Below are positions 47,121 through 55,839 of a DNA stretch of 64,000 bases, piece by piece. Source of the stretch: Fodinisporobacter ferrooxydans (lineage in GTDB: Bacteria; Bacillota; Bacilli; Tumebacillales; MYW30-H2). The notes under the pieces are model-generated. The model saw nothing but the letters and a program-made list of their open reading frames with translations. It was not told the origin of the DNA and ran no database searches. Position 1 is the first letter of the stretch. Every line of letters begins with the position of its first letter. Both the position numbers and the translations under genes were made by a program. The stretch spans positions 1,107,536 through 1,171,535 of the forward strand of contig NZ_CP089291.1 of assembly GCF_022818495.1 (NCBI RefSeq). Reading direction: 5' to 3'.

Positions 47121-48638
47121 CTACATGAGACGATTCAACTTTTCTCTGAAGGATAGAATCTTTTTCCAGATCTTCTTGCCTAACGAGGCATAATCCTCTT
47201 GGCTATGAATCTGTCTGTGGCAATGTTCATGTACCGCGGCTAAATTGTTGACTCGATTGACGGAAGCCTGCGGGAGGTGAGGGTCAATATGGTGGATGTG
47301 TAGATTGAACGGTTGTAGTTCTTCGTCACAGACCCTGCATTTCCCTTTGTCCCGGTTATAAGCATAAGCTCGATTCAGGAAGTATTCGAAGTTGTATCTC
47401 TTGTCGGTCGCGCCTTTGCTGATGATTTTAGAAAAGTGCAGAGATAACAGCTCATCTGCCCGTGCCCGCAAGGGTGTCTTTCCTGTTCGTTCCCGATACA
47501 GCTTTCGACCTTCTATCGTGAAGGGGGATTCCTCCGGATTCTTGAGTTGCGTTTTCTTCCACTTACAAAATGCCAACGAAGTGATGCCGATATTCGCATG
47601 CTTGTACGTTACGGCTGGAATGCCCATTGTATAATCTGCGTGGACACTTGCGAGATTGTTCACTTCGTTGGCGGGAAGCCAAATGCCGCCGTATTTGTCC
47701 AATACCCTCTTTGCTTTCCATTTCAGGTTGTATGCATATTTGCTCAAGATGATGTTGACCCACGTGGTGCATTGATAATATTGGATGATTCCCCTGATCG
47801 TTGCGTTGACGACATTGATTTCATGGATGAGAGCTTCTTTGTTCTTGCAGCGTTTCAGGGTATTCAATTTCTGGTGGAGTTCCCTCGCTTTGCTTTTCAG
47901 CCGAGTTCGGTCGGGCATGGTTCGCGTCACATAGCCGGTTCGTGATTTGCCTTTGATCATCTTGCATTCACAGCCGAGGAAATGGATCGGCTTCTCTCGG
48001 ACGTTGGTGATGACTGTCTTCTCTACCGATAATGCCAGTTTGAGATTCGATCGTAAGTAATTGCTGATTCGTTGTTTCCATTTCTCCGCATTCCGTTTGG
48101 TGTCGGTCGCGAGTATCCAGTCATCGGCGTAGCGAACGAGATAAGCAGGCTTGAGGCGGCTCCTTTTCTTGAGGGCTTCCTGCTGAGTGCTTGGCGTTGC
48201 ATACGTCTGTTTGGTTTTCTTGTTTTCCCATTCCCGGGTCACCCACTGATCGAACGAGTGGAGATACACGTTGGCAAGTAGCGGTGAGATGATGCCCCCC
48301 TGTACCGTTCCCAGCGGGTTGATCTGAATTTCATCCATGATTCCCGTTTTGAGCATCGCTTTGATGATCATAAGCACTCGTTGATCGCGTATTCCCATGC
48401 CGTATAATTGTTTACACAGTTTGTTGTGGTTGACGCAATCGAAGAATTTGGAAATATCTCCTTCTACGATCCAGGGGTATCCCGTGACATAGAGGATTCG
48501 CGTCGTTCTTTCCAGTGCCATATGCGCATCCCGCATCGGGCGGAATCCGTAAGAATGCTTAAAGAATTGCGCTTCCATGATCGGTTCCAGAATGATTCTT
48601 ACACATTCCTGTACGATGCGGTCGATGATGGCGGGCAC
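47121..48638 (-). pseudogene. C-terminal part of the group II intron reverse transcriptase/maturase (RT-X-HNH)
   Basis: About 505 codons from just before RT motif 2a: AIIDRIVQECVRIILEPI, then YGFRPMRDAHMAL, the GGIISPLLANVYLH palm motif and the catalytic YADD (LVRYADDW). Domain X follows, and a C-terminal HNH (CRVCDEEL ... HIHHIDPHLP ... NLAAVHEHCH). The first 124 codons lie 3 kb away at 51641-52012 because a serine-recombinase transposon sits between them. Rejoining at the GG core restores ...PLGI-P-AIIDR... in frame, a 628-residue protein of normal length. Confidence 0.9.
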
Positions 48639-48643
48639 GGTCA

Positions 48644-48982
48644 GTGCAAATTACACAATCATTCAGTCAGTCTTTGGGATTTCTAACAATTACCCACCCT
48701 TTCCACCCCCTTCACGATCAATCGTTTCAAATTTTAAAAGTGAAAGAAGTAAATGGAACCCGCATGTACTCCATTCATACCGATTCGGGTATTGTTTGTA
48801 TCCCTGAATCCTGGACCGATCGTCACTTGCCTTCGATTCAGGCTATTTCCCGTGCTCCTAACTCCCCACTTTACCTAGGGACTCTAAAAGAATTAATTGA
48901 TTTCATTAAGAGAAAGGATGATCTCCAAACTCGTAAGAATATTATGATTGACAACTTGTCCCATATGGAGGTATTTTCTTAA
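48644..48982 (+). CDS. DUF5372-family protein of the serine-recombinase transposon
   Basis: 112 codons from a GTG only 8 nt inside the left end of the transposon. The family pattern is visible: ITHPFHPLHDQSFQILKVKE, then VCIPESWTDRHLPS. In the integrated form there is no ribosome site before the GTG and an in-frame stop lies just upstream in the intron. In a circular form the right end would supply GAGGAGTG and ATG AAT AAA in frame, giving an N-terminus MNKPSARSVQITQ. The role is unknown; such genes precede DUF6788 and recombinase genes in similar elements (recalled, not checked). Confidence 0.75.
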   Translation: MQITQSFSQSLGFLTITHPFHPLHDQSFQILKVKEVNGTRMYSIHTDSGIVCIPESWTDRHLPSIQAISRAPNSPLYLGTLKELIDFIKRKDDLQTRKNIMIDNLSHMEVFS

Positions 48983-48983
48983 T

Positions 48984-49355
48984 ATGAATACTACTGATAA
49001 GAAATCAAGACCCTATCGTCAAGAATCGACTGAACAACTATTAACTCGTAGTCAACAAATAGTAGAGTCCTTATTTGATCCTAGCCAGATCCTTCGCGGT
49101 TCTCTTATCACACGCAACATCAAATGTGGTAAATCGGCCTGTCGCTGTTCCACCGGTGAAGGCCATCCTAGTTTCTACCTATCTACTATCCATCAGGGAC
49201 GCACCCGACTCGATTATGTCCCGGCTTCCTGGGAGCCATGGGTACGTGAAAGATTAGACAATTATCATATCTTGCAGGAACTTATCGTAGAACTGACAGA
49301 AATCAACCTAGAGCTTTTACGCCGTCGTGAAAAAAGCGAGTTCCTGCAGAAATAA
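48984..49355 (+). CDS. DUF6788-family protein of the serine-recombinase transposon
   Basis: 123 residues. The core motif KCGKSACRCSTGEGHPSFYL followed by GRTRLDYVP is the DUF6788 signature; its three Cys may bind metal. Helices flank it on both sides. It starts 1 nt after the DUF5372 stop, so it is likely coupled. Its probable role is an accessory to the recombinase (inference from constant association). Confidence 0.78.
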   Translation: MNTTDKKSRPYRQESTEQLLTRSQQIVESLFDPSQILRGSLITRNIKCGKSACRCSTGEGHPSFYLSTIHQGRTRLDYVPASWEPWVRERLDNYHILQELIVELTEINLELLRRREKSEFLQK

Positions 49356-49371
49356 TTCTGGAGGGGATTGT

Positions 49372-49526
49372 ATGTCTAGTTCTGCTTTAGCTGCTTTAGT
49401 GGGTAACGACAGCAACAAGGTAGAAGAATTCGTTTCTGTGTTCGCGAATATGCTGAGCTCATTCATAGCGGCATGGCATGGGGAGGAGGAAATAGCAAAT
49501 GAATCAGACGATATCGTCCATGAAAG
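49372..49526 (+). CDS. possible small ORF between DUF6788 and recombinase genes
   Basis: The ATG at 49372 with GGAGGGGATT upstream encodes MSSSALAALVGNDSNKVEEF and a helical continuation. The frame stays open to 49872, but beyond about 49500 it overlaps the recombinase and looks like a shadow. The end given is nominal. It may be a short leader peptide or a decayed gene. Confidence 0.35.
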
Positions 49527-51562
49527 TACATCCACAACACCTGGATCGGAAAGCACTGATCTACATTCGCCAGTCGACCTTAGCTCAAGTCCGATTTCAC
49601 AGGGAGAGCACGGAGCGACAGTATGCCCTTCAGGAGAAGGCTCTGAGTCTGGGGTGGACACAGGATCAAATTCAACTGATCGACGAGGATTTAGGTTTAT
49701 CCGGTGGGCAAGGTTCCAAAAGGCAAGGATTTCAACGACTTGTAGCCCAGGTCTCACTCGGGGAAGTAGGTGCGATTTTTGGTCTCGAAGTTTCTCGCCT
49801 GGCTCGTTCTTCCGCAGACTTATTGCGCCTACTCGAACTGTGCAGTATATTCGACACCATCGTAGTGGATGAAGACGGCATCTATGACTTGAGTGATTTC
49901 AATGATCGTCTCATTTTGGGTTTTAAGGGTACGATGAGTGAAGCAGAGTTACACTTTTTGCGCTCACGTCTCATTGGTGGGAAGAAGAATAAAGCCCATA
50001 AAGGAGAGCTGCGCTTTCCCTTACCCGTAGGCTATTGTCACGATGTGGACGGCAACACCGTGATTGACCCGGATGAGGAGGTACAGAATGCCGTGCGTCA
50101 TATCTTTACTGCCTTTCGGGCAACAGGCAGTGCGTATGGTGTGGTTCAGTTTTTTTCGCAAAACCATCTTCGTTTTCCGAAAAGAGCATACGGTGGTGTT
50201 TGGGCAGGAAAGCTTATCTGGGGTACGTTAACCCACGGTCGTGTATTGGGGATACTCTATAACCCTGCTTATACGGGCGCTTATGTGTTTGGTCGCTACA
50301 AGGATCGAAAACAATTGGATGAGCAGGGCTTGTTTGTTCATCGCATCGTTCGTTTACCCAAAGACCAATGGGAGGTGCTTATTCACGACCATCATCCTGG
50401 GTATATTTCATGGTCAGAGTACGAAGAAAATCTCAAACAACTGCAGCAAAATCGAACAAACGCAGAAGTGAGTGGTCCAGCGAGGGAAGGGATTGCCCTA
50501 CTTCAGGGAATCATCGTGTGCGGAAAGTGCGGTCGCCGCATGTCTGTTCGTTATACAGGAAATGGCGGGATCGCTCCACGGTATGAATGTAAAGCAAGAT
50601 GGGAAAATGGCGATCGTGCCACTTGTTCTTCCCTTCGCTCTGAACCGGTAGATCAAGCCATTGCCGCCAGAGTTCTAGAGGCTGTACAACCTGCTCAACT
50701 TGAACTCGCCTTACGCTCATTCGACAAGGTTCTAAGCGAAGAAGATAAAGTGGAAACAAGTTGGAAACTTTCCTTGGAAAGAGCCCAGTATGAGGTGGAT
50801 CGTGCACAACGCCAGTACGACCTTGCTGAACCGGAAAACCGATTAGTGACACGTGCCCTGGAAGCGAGGTGGAATGAAAAAATGGCGACACTCAACCAAA
50901 TTCGTGAAGAATACGAGCATTACTGCTCAAGTCGTGCATGGCGACCGACAGAGCAAGATAAGCAAGATATTCTATCTTTAGCGGAAAACTTGCCACGTAT
51001 TTGGCGTGCGACAACAACCGAGATAAAGGACCGTAAAAGAATCCTACGTCTATTAATCGAGGATGTCACTGTTTTTTGTGAGCCTGGTCAAGCGGATATT
51101 CGTTTAGGGATCCGCTGGCGCAATCAATGCCATGAGGTTGTTCACACGACCAAGCCCTTGCCGCATCACTTGGCGCGCAAGCATTCGATGGAGACGATTG
51201 ATCGTATTCGAGAATTAGCCCGCGATATGACAGACACTCAAATTGCAGCACATTTCAACCAATCCGGATACCGAACTCCTGAAGGTAAGCCATTTACCAC
51301 TGACTCTATTCAGTGGCTACGATATCGCTACCGCATTCCTGGGCCTTCAAAACAAAGCAATGAATGGACCGTAAAAGAAGTAGCTCTTCACTTTGGTGTA
51401 AGCACTCATGTGGTCTATTATTGGCTGAATAAAGGTTTATTAAAGGCAACCAAAATAGCACCGGGATGGCCATGGAAAATTAAACTTGATGAACACACTA
51501 AGAGGACTCTGTCGGATTGGATTTCTCATTCAGGCCATATTTCAAAACGTTCAAAAACATAA
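49499..51562 (+). CDS. large serine recombinase
   Basis: 687 residues with GGAGGAGGAAA upstream of the ATG. The N-terminal resolvase domain has the catalytic Ser in ALIYIRQSTLAQV and the helix E region GLEVSRLARSSADL. A recombinase domain follows (VQFFSQNHLRFPKRAYGG). A zinc beta-ribbon follows with Cys pairs (VCGKCGRR ... YECKARWENGDRATC), then a coiled coil and a C-terminal helix-turn-helix (TVKEVALHFGVSTHVVYYWL). It would cut and join the ends of the element at the GG core through a circular intermediate. Confidence 0.93.
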   Translation: MNQTISSMKVHPQHLDRKALIYIRQSTLAQVRFHRESTERQYALQEKALSLGWTQDQIQLIDEDLGLSGGQGSKRQGFQRLVAQVSLGEVGAIFGLEVSRLARSSADLLRLLELCSIFDTIVVDEDGIYDLSDFNDRLILGFKGTMSEAELHFLRSRLIGGKKNKAHKGELRFPLPVGYCHDVDGNTVIDPDEEVQNAVRHIFTAFRATGSAYGVVQFFSQNHLRFPKRAYGGVWAGKLIWGTLTHGRVLGILYNPAYTGAYVFGRYKDRKQLDEQGLFVHRIVRLPKDQWEVLIHDHHPGYISWSEYEENLKQLQQNRTNAEVSGPAREGIALLQGIIVCGKCGRRMSVRYTGNGGIAPRYECKARWENGDRATCSSLRSEPVDQAIAARVLEAVQPAQLELALRSFDKVLSEEDKVETSWKLSLERAQYEVDRAQRQYDLAEPENRLVTRALEARWNEKMATLNQIREEYEHYCSSRAWRPTEQDKQDILSLAENLPRIWRATTTEIKDRKRILRLLIEDVTVFCEPGQADIRLGIRWRNQCHEVVHTTKPLPHHLARKHSMETIDRIRELARDMTDTQIAAHFNQSGYRTPEGKPFTTDSIQWLRYRYRIPGPSKQSNEWTVKEVALHFGVSTHVVYYWLNKGLLKATKIAPGWPWKIKLDEHTKRTLSDWISHSGHISKRSKT

Positions 51563-51617
51563 GATTTACATACCCTAATTCTTTTTTCACTACAAATCCA
51601 AAACATATTTGAGGAGT

Positions 51618-51656
51618 GTGCAGTATGAATAAACCGTCGGAATCCCCAGCGGGCGT
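51618..51656. promoter_or_regulatory. right attachment site with outward RBS and ATG
   Basis: The right end of the serine-recombinase transposon: GAGGAG at 51611-51616, ATG at 51625-51627, then AATAAACCGTC and the core GG. In the inserted form this ATG points out into the intron. Confidence 0.65.
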
Positions 51657-52012
51657 TTCTCCGATTTTCCGGGTTTCGGGATATACTTCCTCCGAATGGG
51701 ATGCGGTTCGTGTCTGGTTAGGCTGGCTTGTACCCGTGCAATGATCTCGGGGTAGTCCTTTTCCAGAATATGCTCGCGCATCGTTTCCCCGTCGCTGCCC
51801 GGTGTTTCGCTGCCTTTGTTGCTCTTGATGTTATGAATGGCGGTGAGAATGGTTATTTCCGATTTCATGTATTCCAGCAGTCCTTTGAACCGGGGTTTTC
51901 CTCCCCGATTCAGGGCGGCTTTGGTTTCGATATACAGGAAATCCAGCAGATTTCTCAGATCGATTTCGGATGATAGATTCTTGTGTTCAGATAAGTTAGA
52001 TGGTTGAGCCAA
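51641..52012 (-). pseudogene. N-terminal part of the group II intron reverse transcriptase
   Basis: 124 codons from a TTG at 52012 (GGGGGGTG upstream): the RT-0/RT-1 region with TAIHNIKSNKGSETPGSDG and the RT-1 block RRKYIPKPGKSEKRPLGI. It is cut by the transposon at Ile-Pro. Beyond the junction the frame continues about 16 codons into the transposon end. Confidence 0.88.
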
Positions 52013-52911
52013 AGCATCACCCCCCTTGTAGAGGATTTTACTTTGGGTTGAGTCAGGTATGCGCAGCGGCTTCCCTAACGGTTGAATGATTCATGTAAAA
52101 AAAAAACTTCAGTCATGACTATGCCCCTTCGCTCGGGGTCGTTTTCTCCTCCTTCGCATATCGCTATGCGTAGTGACTAACGGCGACCAGTCATCACTAC
52201 TACGGGCTGATGTCCCCTGAATGCGGCAGCCATTTCCTTCTGCTTAGAAGCATTAGAGTTCTCTCTCCTTGACATCCTCTTTCAGGGTTCCGCTGTTTCC
52301 TGTATTCTAGTCTTGTAGGATTCCCTTAGGTCTCTCTTATAGCCCGCCAGCCGTCCTTTTATCCAGGGTTGGGGGATGCAGGACTTCTATCCTTTATGGG
52401 ATAGAGATCGTGGTCGGCATTTTCTATTACCGTCCCGATGACTGAGCCCCTTATCAGGGGCGTGCAACTTCATTTTGTTGTCACTGGTTCTTTCGAGCCG
52501 TACACTCAGAGATTCGTCGGTGTCGATGGACACATTCTAACCATAGAATTCCATGACCCCCCGTCTACTTTACTTGCCATCTCAGGCTCGTGTTTCGCCG
52601 TCCTCAGCGAGCTCTCATACGGGACAAGAGAGAACTTGACCGCATGTCGCGGGGCTTAGGGTAGGAACGCCAACCTTCGTTCTAAGCAGGTACTTCCCCT
52701 GCCTATTTGAATACAGAATTCGATTGCCGGAGGCAATCGCTCGCTTTTATTGAGCGTTTCCGCTCAGGTTGTAGCGAGAACAGCGCGCACAGAAAAATAA
52801 CCCAATCAAGCGAAGGTATGATATCCTAAGGTTCTCACACCAGAAAGGAGATCAATCGCTGAAAGGGTTACATTCATTAGTTTACCCGATTCATTTGCGA
52901 TTCGCCATACC

Positions 52912-54345
52912 ATGCTAAAATATATCGATTCTATTTTGCATCACTTTCGTCCTTGCTTCTCCAGAGAAGCCGCTTACCACTGGTTTGTTGTTAGTATCAT
53001 CGGTCTCATGTTGCGTTCCGATCATCTGGGTGTGACTTCCGTCATCCGGGATTTGTCTTTGCGTGCCCAATGCTACGAGAGCCTGATTCATTTTTTTCGT
53101 TCCTCCGCGTGGTCGCTAGAATCCCTTCGGATGACGTGGCTTCAAATCGTGAAACGAACGGCCCCACTTTCGTACGTCAACGGGATGGTCGTTCTTATAG
53201 GCGATGGGATGAAGCAGGCCAAGGAAGCCCGCCGGATGCCTGGCGTCAAGAAACTTCATCAGGAATCCGAGAATTCTTCCAAGGCACAGTACATCTTCGG
53301 ACATCTTTTTGGTGCGATCGGCATTCTCATGGGAATGCCGCAGAAGTGGTTTTGTCTGCCCTTGTTCATGAACCTGCAAGATGGCGTAAAAACCATTTTC
53401 GGCTGGAGCAGCCCCTCTGAACGGCAGGATTCCCATGTGGTGCAGATGATGGATCAGGGCTTTGCGGCTGCCAAGGCATTCGGGAAAGCCTTGCTCCTGC
53501 TGGATCGTTATTTTCTGTCTGTTCCTGCGCTGAAGCTCTTGAATGAGTGGAACGCGACAGGAACAACTCGGATGCACATCGTTACGAAAGCCAAGTCGAA
53601 TGCTGTGGCGTATGAGCATCCTTCCGCGACGAAGAAGGGACGAGGCCGTCCACGAAAAAAGGGAGCGGAAGTGAAACGGAAGTCCCTGTTCCAAAGCCGT
53701 GCGGATGCATTTCAAACGGCCCAAGTGACAATTTACGGCAAGGATGAAACGGTTCAATACCTGTGCCTGGATTTGCTGTGGGGACAGGGGCTGTACCAAG
53801 AGTTGCGTTTTGTCCTGGTCCAGCATAGCGACCAGTTGTCCATTCTGGTGAGCACCGACCTGACGCTGGAAGCAACGGACATCATCCGCTTATATGGATA
53901 CCGTTTCAAGATTGAATGTACCTTCCGTGAAATGAAGCAGGTCATCGGTGGATTCAGTTACCATTTCTGGAGAAAGTCCATGCCGAAGATGAAACGGTAT
54001 CGCAAGAAGGGAGAATCTCACCCGGTAGAACAGGTTATCGATGATAAGCAACGTACCCACATTCGGCAAACGGTGAAAGCGATTGAAGGATATGTCATGT
54101 GCAGTTGCATCGCCATGGGGCTGCTGCAACTGATCGCCGTCCGTTATTCGAGCCGGGTTCCAGGCTTGTTCTTTCGTTACCTGAGGACGCCTTCCAAGGC
54201 AGTCGTTTCAGAGGCAACGGAAATGGCTTATTTGCGTACGTCAATTTTTCGCCTGTTTGCTCGCAATCCGCAGTTATCCATAACGAAAATAATCCAATCC
54301 AAGCAGGAAACGCCTGAGATTGAAGTTGATTTACTCGCTTCATAA
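52912..54345 (+). CDS. IS4-type DDE transposase
   Basis: 477 residues. DDE core markers are VVLIGDGMKQAKEARRMPG (first Asp), LLLLDRYFLSVPAL (second Asp) and YGYRFKIECTFREMKQVIGG (Y-x6-E-R/F-x2-K type signature with the Glu). The gene is intact. Its usual leader is split by the group II intron about 120 bp upstream, so transposase expression in the present state depends on intron splicing or on a promoter between intron and gene. Confidence 0.88.
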   Translation: MLKYIDSILHHFRPCFSREAAYHWFVVSIIGLMLRSDHLGVTSVIRDLSLRAQCYESLIHFFRSSAWSLESLRMTWLQIVKRTAPLSYVNGMVVLIGDGMKQAKEARRMPGVKKLHQESENSSKAQYIFGHLFGAIGILMGMPQKWFCLPLFMNLQDGVKTIFGWSSPSERQDSHVVQMMDQGFAAAKAFGKALLLLDRYFLSVPALKLLNEWNATGTTRMHIVTKAKSNAVAYEHPSATKKGRGRPRKKGAEVKRKSLFQSRADAFQTAQVTIYGKDETVQYLCLDLLWGQGLYQELRFVLVQHSDQLSILVSTDLTLEATDIIRLYGYRFKIECTFREMKQVIGGFSYHFWRKSMPKMKRYRKKGESHPVEQVIDDKQRTHIRQTVKAIEGYVMCSCIAMGLLQLIAVRYSSRVPGLFFRYLRTPSKAVVSEATEMAYLRTSIFRLFARNPQLSITKIIQSKQETPEIEVDLLAS

Positions 54346-54421
54346 TGCTATAAAACTTTTCACTGTCCAGTTTTTTACATATTGAGTTATAAAATTGTAT
54401 AGGGCAAATTGGGGTGTTCTT

Positions 54422-55531
54422 ATGGAACAGATTAAAATAGTGCGTGTAAATGAGATGCTTGGACAATACGTAGACAGACCTGTTTACATTGGTATGGTAT
54501 TAAAACGGTATGATAAAGAACTTGAAAATGAAAGTAATCATATTGTAGTGGCACTGACAGCATTTATCGTATCCACTCAATTGGGTTGGAGTCCCTGGAC
54601 TGACCCGATCGATTTTGACTATAAAGATTTTCGTATTGTTAGGTACCTAACCACAGCACAATCTCTTTTAAAGATGCTAGATCTATGGTGTGAAAGTAAA
54701 TCTTATCGTGATGAATTAGGAATAGATTTATGGCACCCGGATAAAGAACTAAGGTGGTGGGATGAAATAACTGTCTCTCCCGGTAGTCCAATTTCAGAAC
54801 GAGTAAACGGGTTGCCATGCAAAGTACTACGTACAAGAACTAAAACGAAGGGAGAGCGGTTGGAAGTAGTCCCTCTTGTTGCTGAGAATTTGCCCTATTT
54901 TCCAGATTTACAAGTAGCTCACGATATACTTATTATCGGAGAGACCTCATATTTGAGAAAAGGTCTAATACCTGGAACTGAATTGTTTATACTGGACGAT
55001 ACACCCAGAATTTCAAAGATTCATATTTGCAGTGAAGAAACAACTATTAGAATCGACGGGGTATTTCAGGCAATACATCTCGAATTAAAAATTTACGGGA
55101 ACAACGGTTTCTGGCATTCCCAATCGGTTCATGAGCCGGGTGATTATCATGTAAGCTGGACCGGGATACCCGACGAGGTTATTTGGGTTTTAACTCATGG
55201 TAGTGAAGTGTTGCAAATGGAACAGTTTCACATTGGTCATCAGTCCGAACGAGGTAGAGTTACTGTATTGTCTACAACAGCGTCTATTGAAGCTTGGGTG
55301 GAATCTGGAGAAGGGCAAAACGTTGAGTTTAAAGAAAATCTAAACAAAAAAGACAATAAGGAATTTGTTGAGTCGGTTAGTGCGTTTACAAATACAAACG
55401 ATGGAGTAATCTTAGTAGGTGTTTCTGATTCAGGGAAGATTCACGGAATTAGTAAAGAGCCCGAGTTAGAGTCTAAAATAACTAATTATAGTGGTCCCCA
55501 GAAACTAAACAACTCAGAAGGGACCGATTAA
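54422..55531 (+). pseudogene. AlbA_2/Schlafen-type gene truncated by an IS3 element
   Basis: The ATG at 54422 opens a frame whose first 290 residues are of unknown family (MEQIKIVRVNEMLGQYVDRP). Then comes the beginning of an AlbA_2 putative DNA-binding domain: WVESGEGQNVEFKENLNK and SVSAFTNTNDGVILVGVSD. The frame runs into the IS3 left end at 55492 and stops inside it. The rest of the domain is not found on the far side of the insertions. AlbA_2 proteins often belong to defence or regulatory loci; this one is broken. Confidence 0.75.
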
Positions 55532-55539
55532 GCTACAAT

Positions 55540-55839
55540 ATGAGTATGAGAAAACATTATTCGGCATCATTCAAAGCAGAAGTCGTCTTGGAACTACTCA
55601 AAGAAGAAAAAACTATCGCTCAGATTTCATCTGAATACGGTGTGCACGTCACGATGCTCCACCGTTGGAAGAACACTGCCGTAGAGAATATGTCAAGCCT
55701 GTTTGAGGACGAAGGCAAGAAGAACGCCACCCTCAAGAAGGAGCATGAAAAAGAAACGTCTGAACTCTATGCGAAAATCGGTCGCTTAACCACGGAGGTT
55801 GAGTGGCTTAAAAAAAAATCTGGCATCAAACCGAACTAG
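55540..55839 (+). CDS. IS3-family transposase OrfA
   Basis: 99 residues with a helix-turn-helix (KTIAQISSEYGVHVTMLHRW) and a C-terminal leucine-zipper-like segment (ELYAKIGRLTTEVEWLKKK). It overlaps OrfB; the A9 tract at about 55810-55818 is the expected -1 slip site that makes the OrfAB fusion transposase. Confidence 0.9.
   Translation: MSMRKHYSASFKAEVVLELLKEEKTIAQISSEYGVHVTMLHRWKNTAVENMSSLFEDEGKKNATLKKEHEKETSELYAKIGRLTTEVEWLKKKSGIKPN

Larger units (their letters stand above)
48636..51640 (+). mobile_element. serine-recombinase transposon (DUF5372 - DUF6788 - recombinase), about 3.0 kb
   Basis: Inserted in the RT gene of the group II intron. Core dinucleotide GG is inferred at 48634-48635 (left) and 51639-51640 (right): removing one core plus the interior restores the RT frame. 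Joining the ends gives a symmetric site ACCGTC-GG-CACGGT. There are no long inverted repeats and no other target duplication. It encodes two small proteins and one large serine recombinase, all on the plus strand. Confidence 0.82.
47017..52790 (-). mobile_element. group II intron (about 2.8 kb) interrupted by a 3.0-kb transposon
   Basis: Read on the minus strand: the 5' end is GTGCGCGC at 52790, and domains I-III occupy about 52020-52790. The RT/maturase ORF (split) follows, then domain V at 47072-47108 (GCCGTATGATTCGAAAGAAT with a GAAA tetraloop) and a domain VI-like stem (AAGGAG / CTCCTT) ending near 47017. The 5' boundary fits the GUGYG rule. The 3' boundary is good to a few nt only. Confidence 0.82.
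46972..54371 (+). mobile_element. IS4-type element carrying a group II intron in its leader
   Basis: 20-bp terminal inverted repeats ACTGGACAGTGAAAAGTTTT (46972-) and its complement ending at 54371. Without the intron, the element is about 1.63 kb with a single transposase gene (52912-54345). The intron lies about 45 bp inside the left end. The T-rich flanks do not allow the target duplication to be read. Confidence 0.85.

Noticed and set aside
49500-49872. Continuation of the small ORF at 49372 through the recombinase gene
   Set aside because: The text becomes Ser/Arg-rich and compositionally like a shadow frame once it overlaps the clearly real recombinase.
48637-51634. AC dinucleotide as the crossover core of the serine-recombinase transposon
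   Set aside because: It would restore the RT as GIPTVPAIIDR, with extra residues compared with the family pattern GIPAIIDR. The GG core restores the expected pattern and gives a symmetric joint. Both cores keep the DUF5372 frame open.
52438-52659. 73-codon ORF
   Set aside because: It lies in the structured 5' part of the group II intron on the opposite strand, without a ribosome site.
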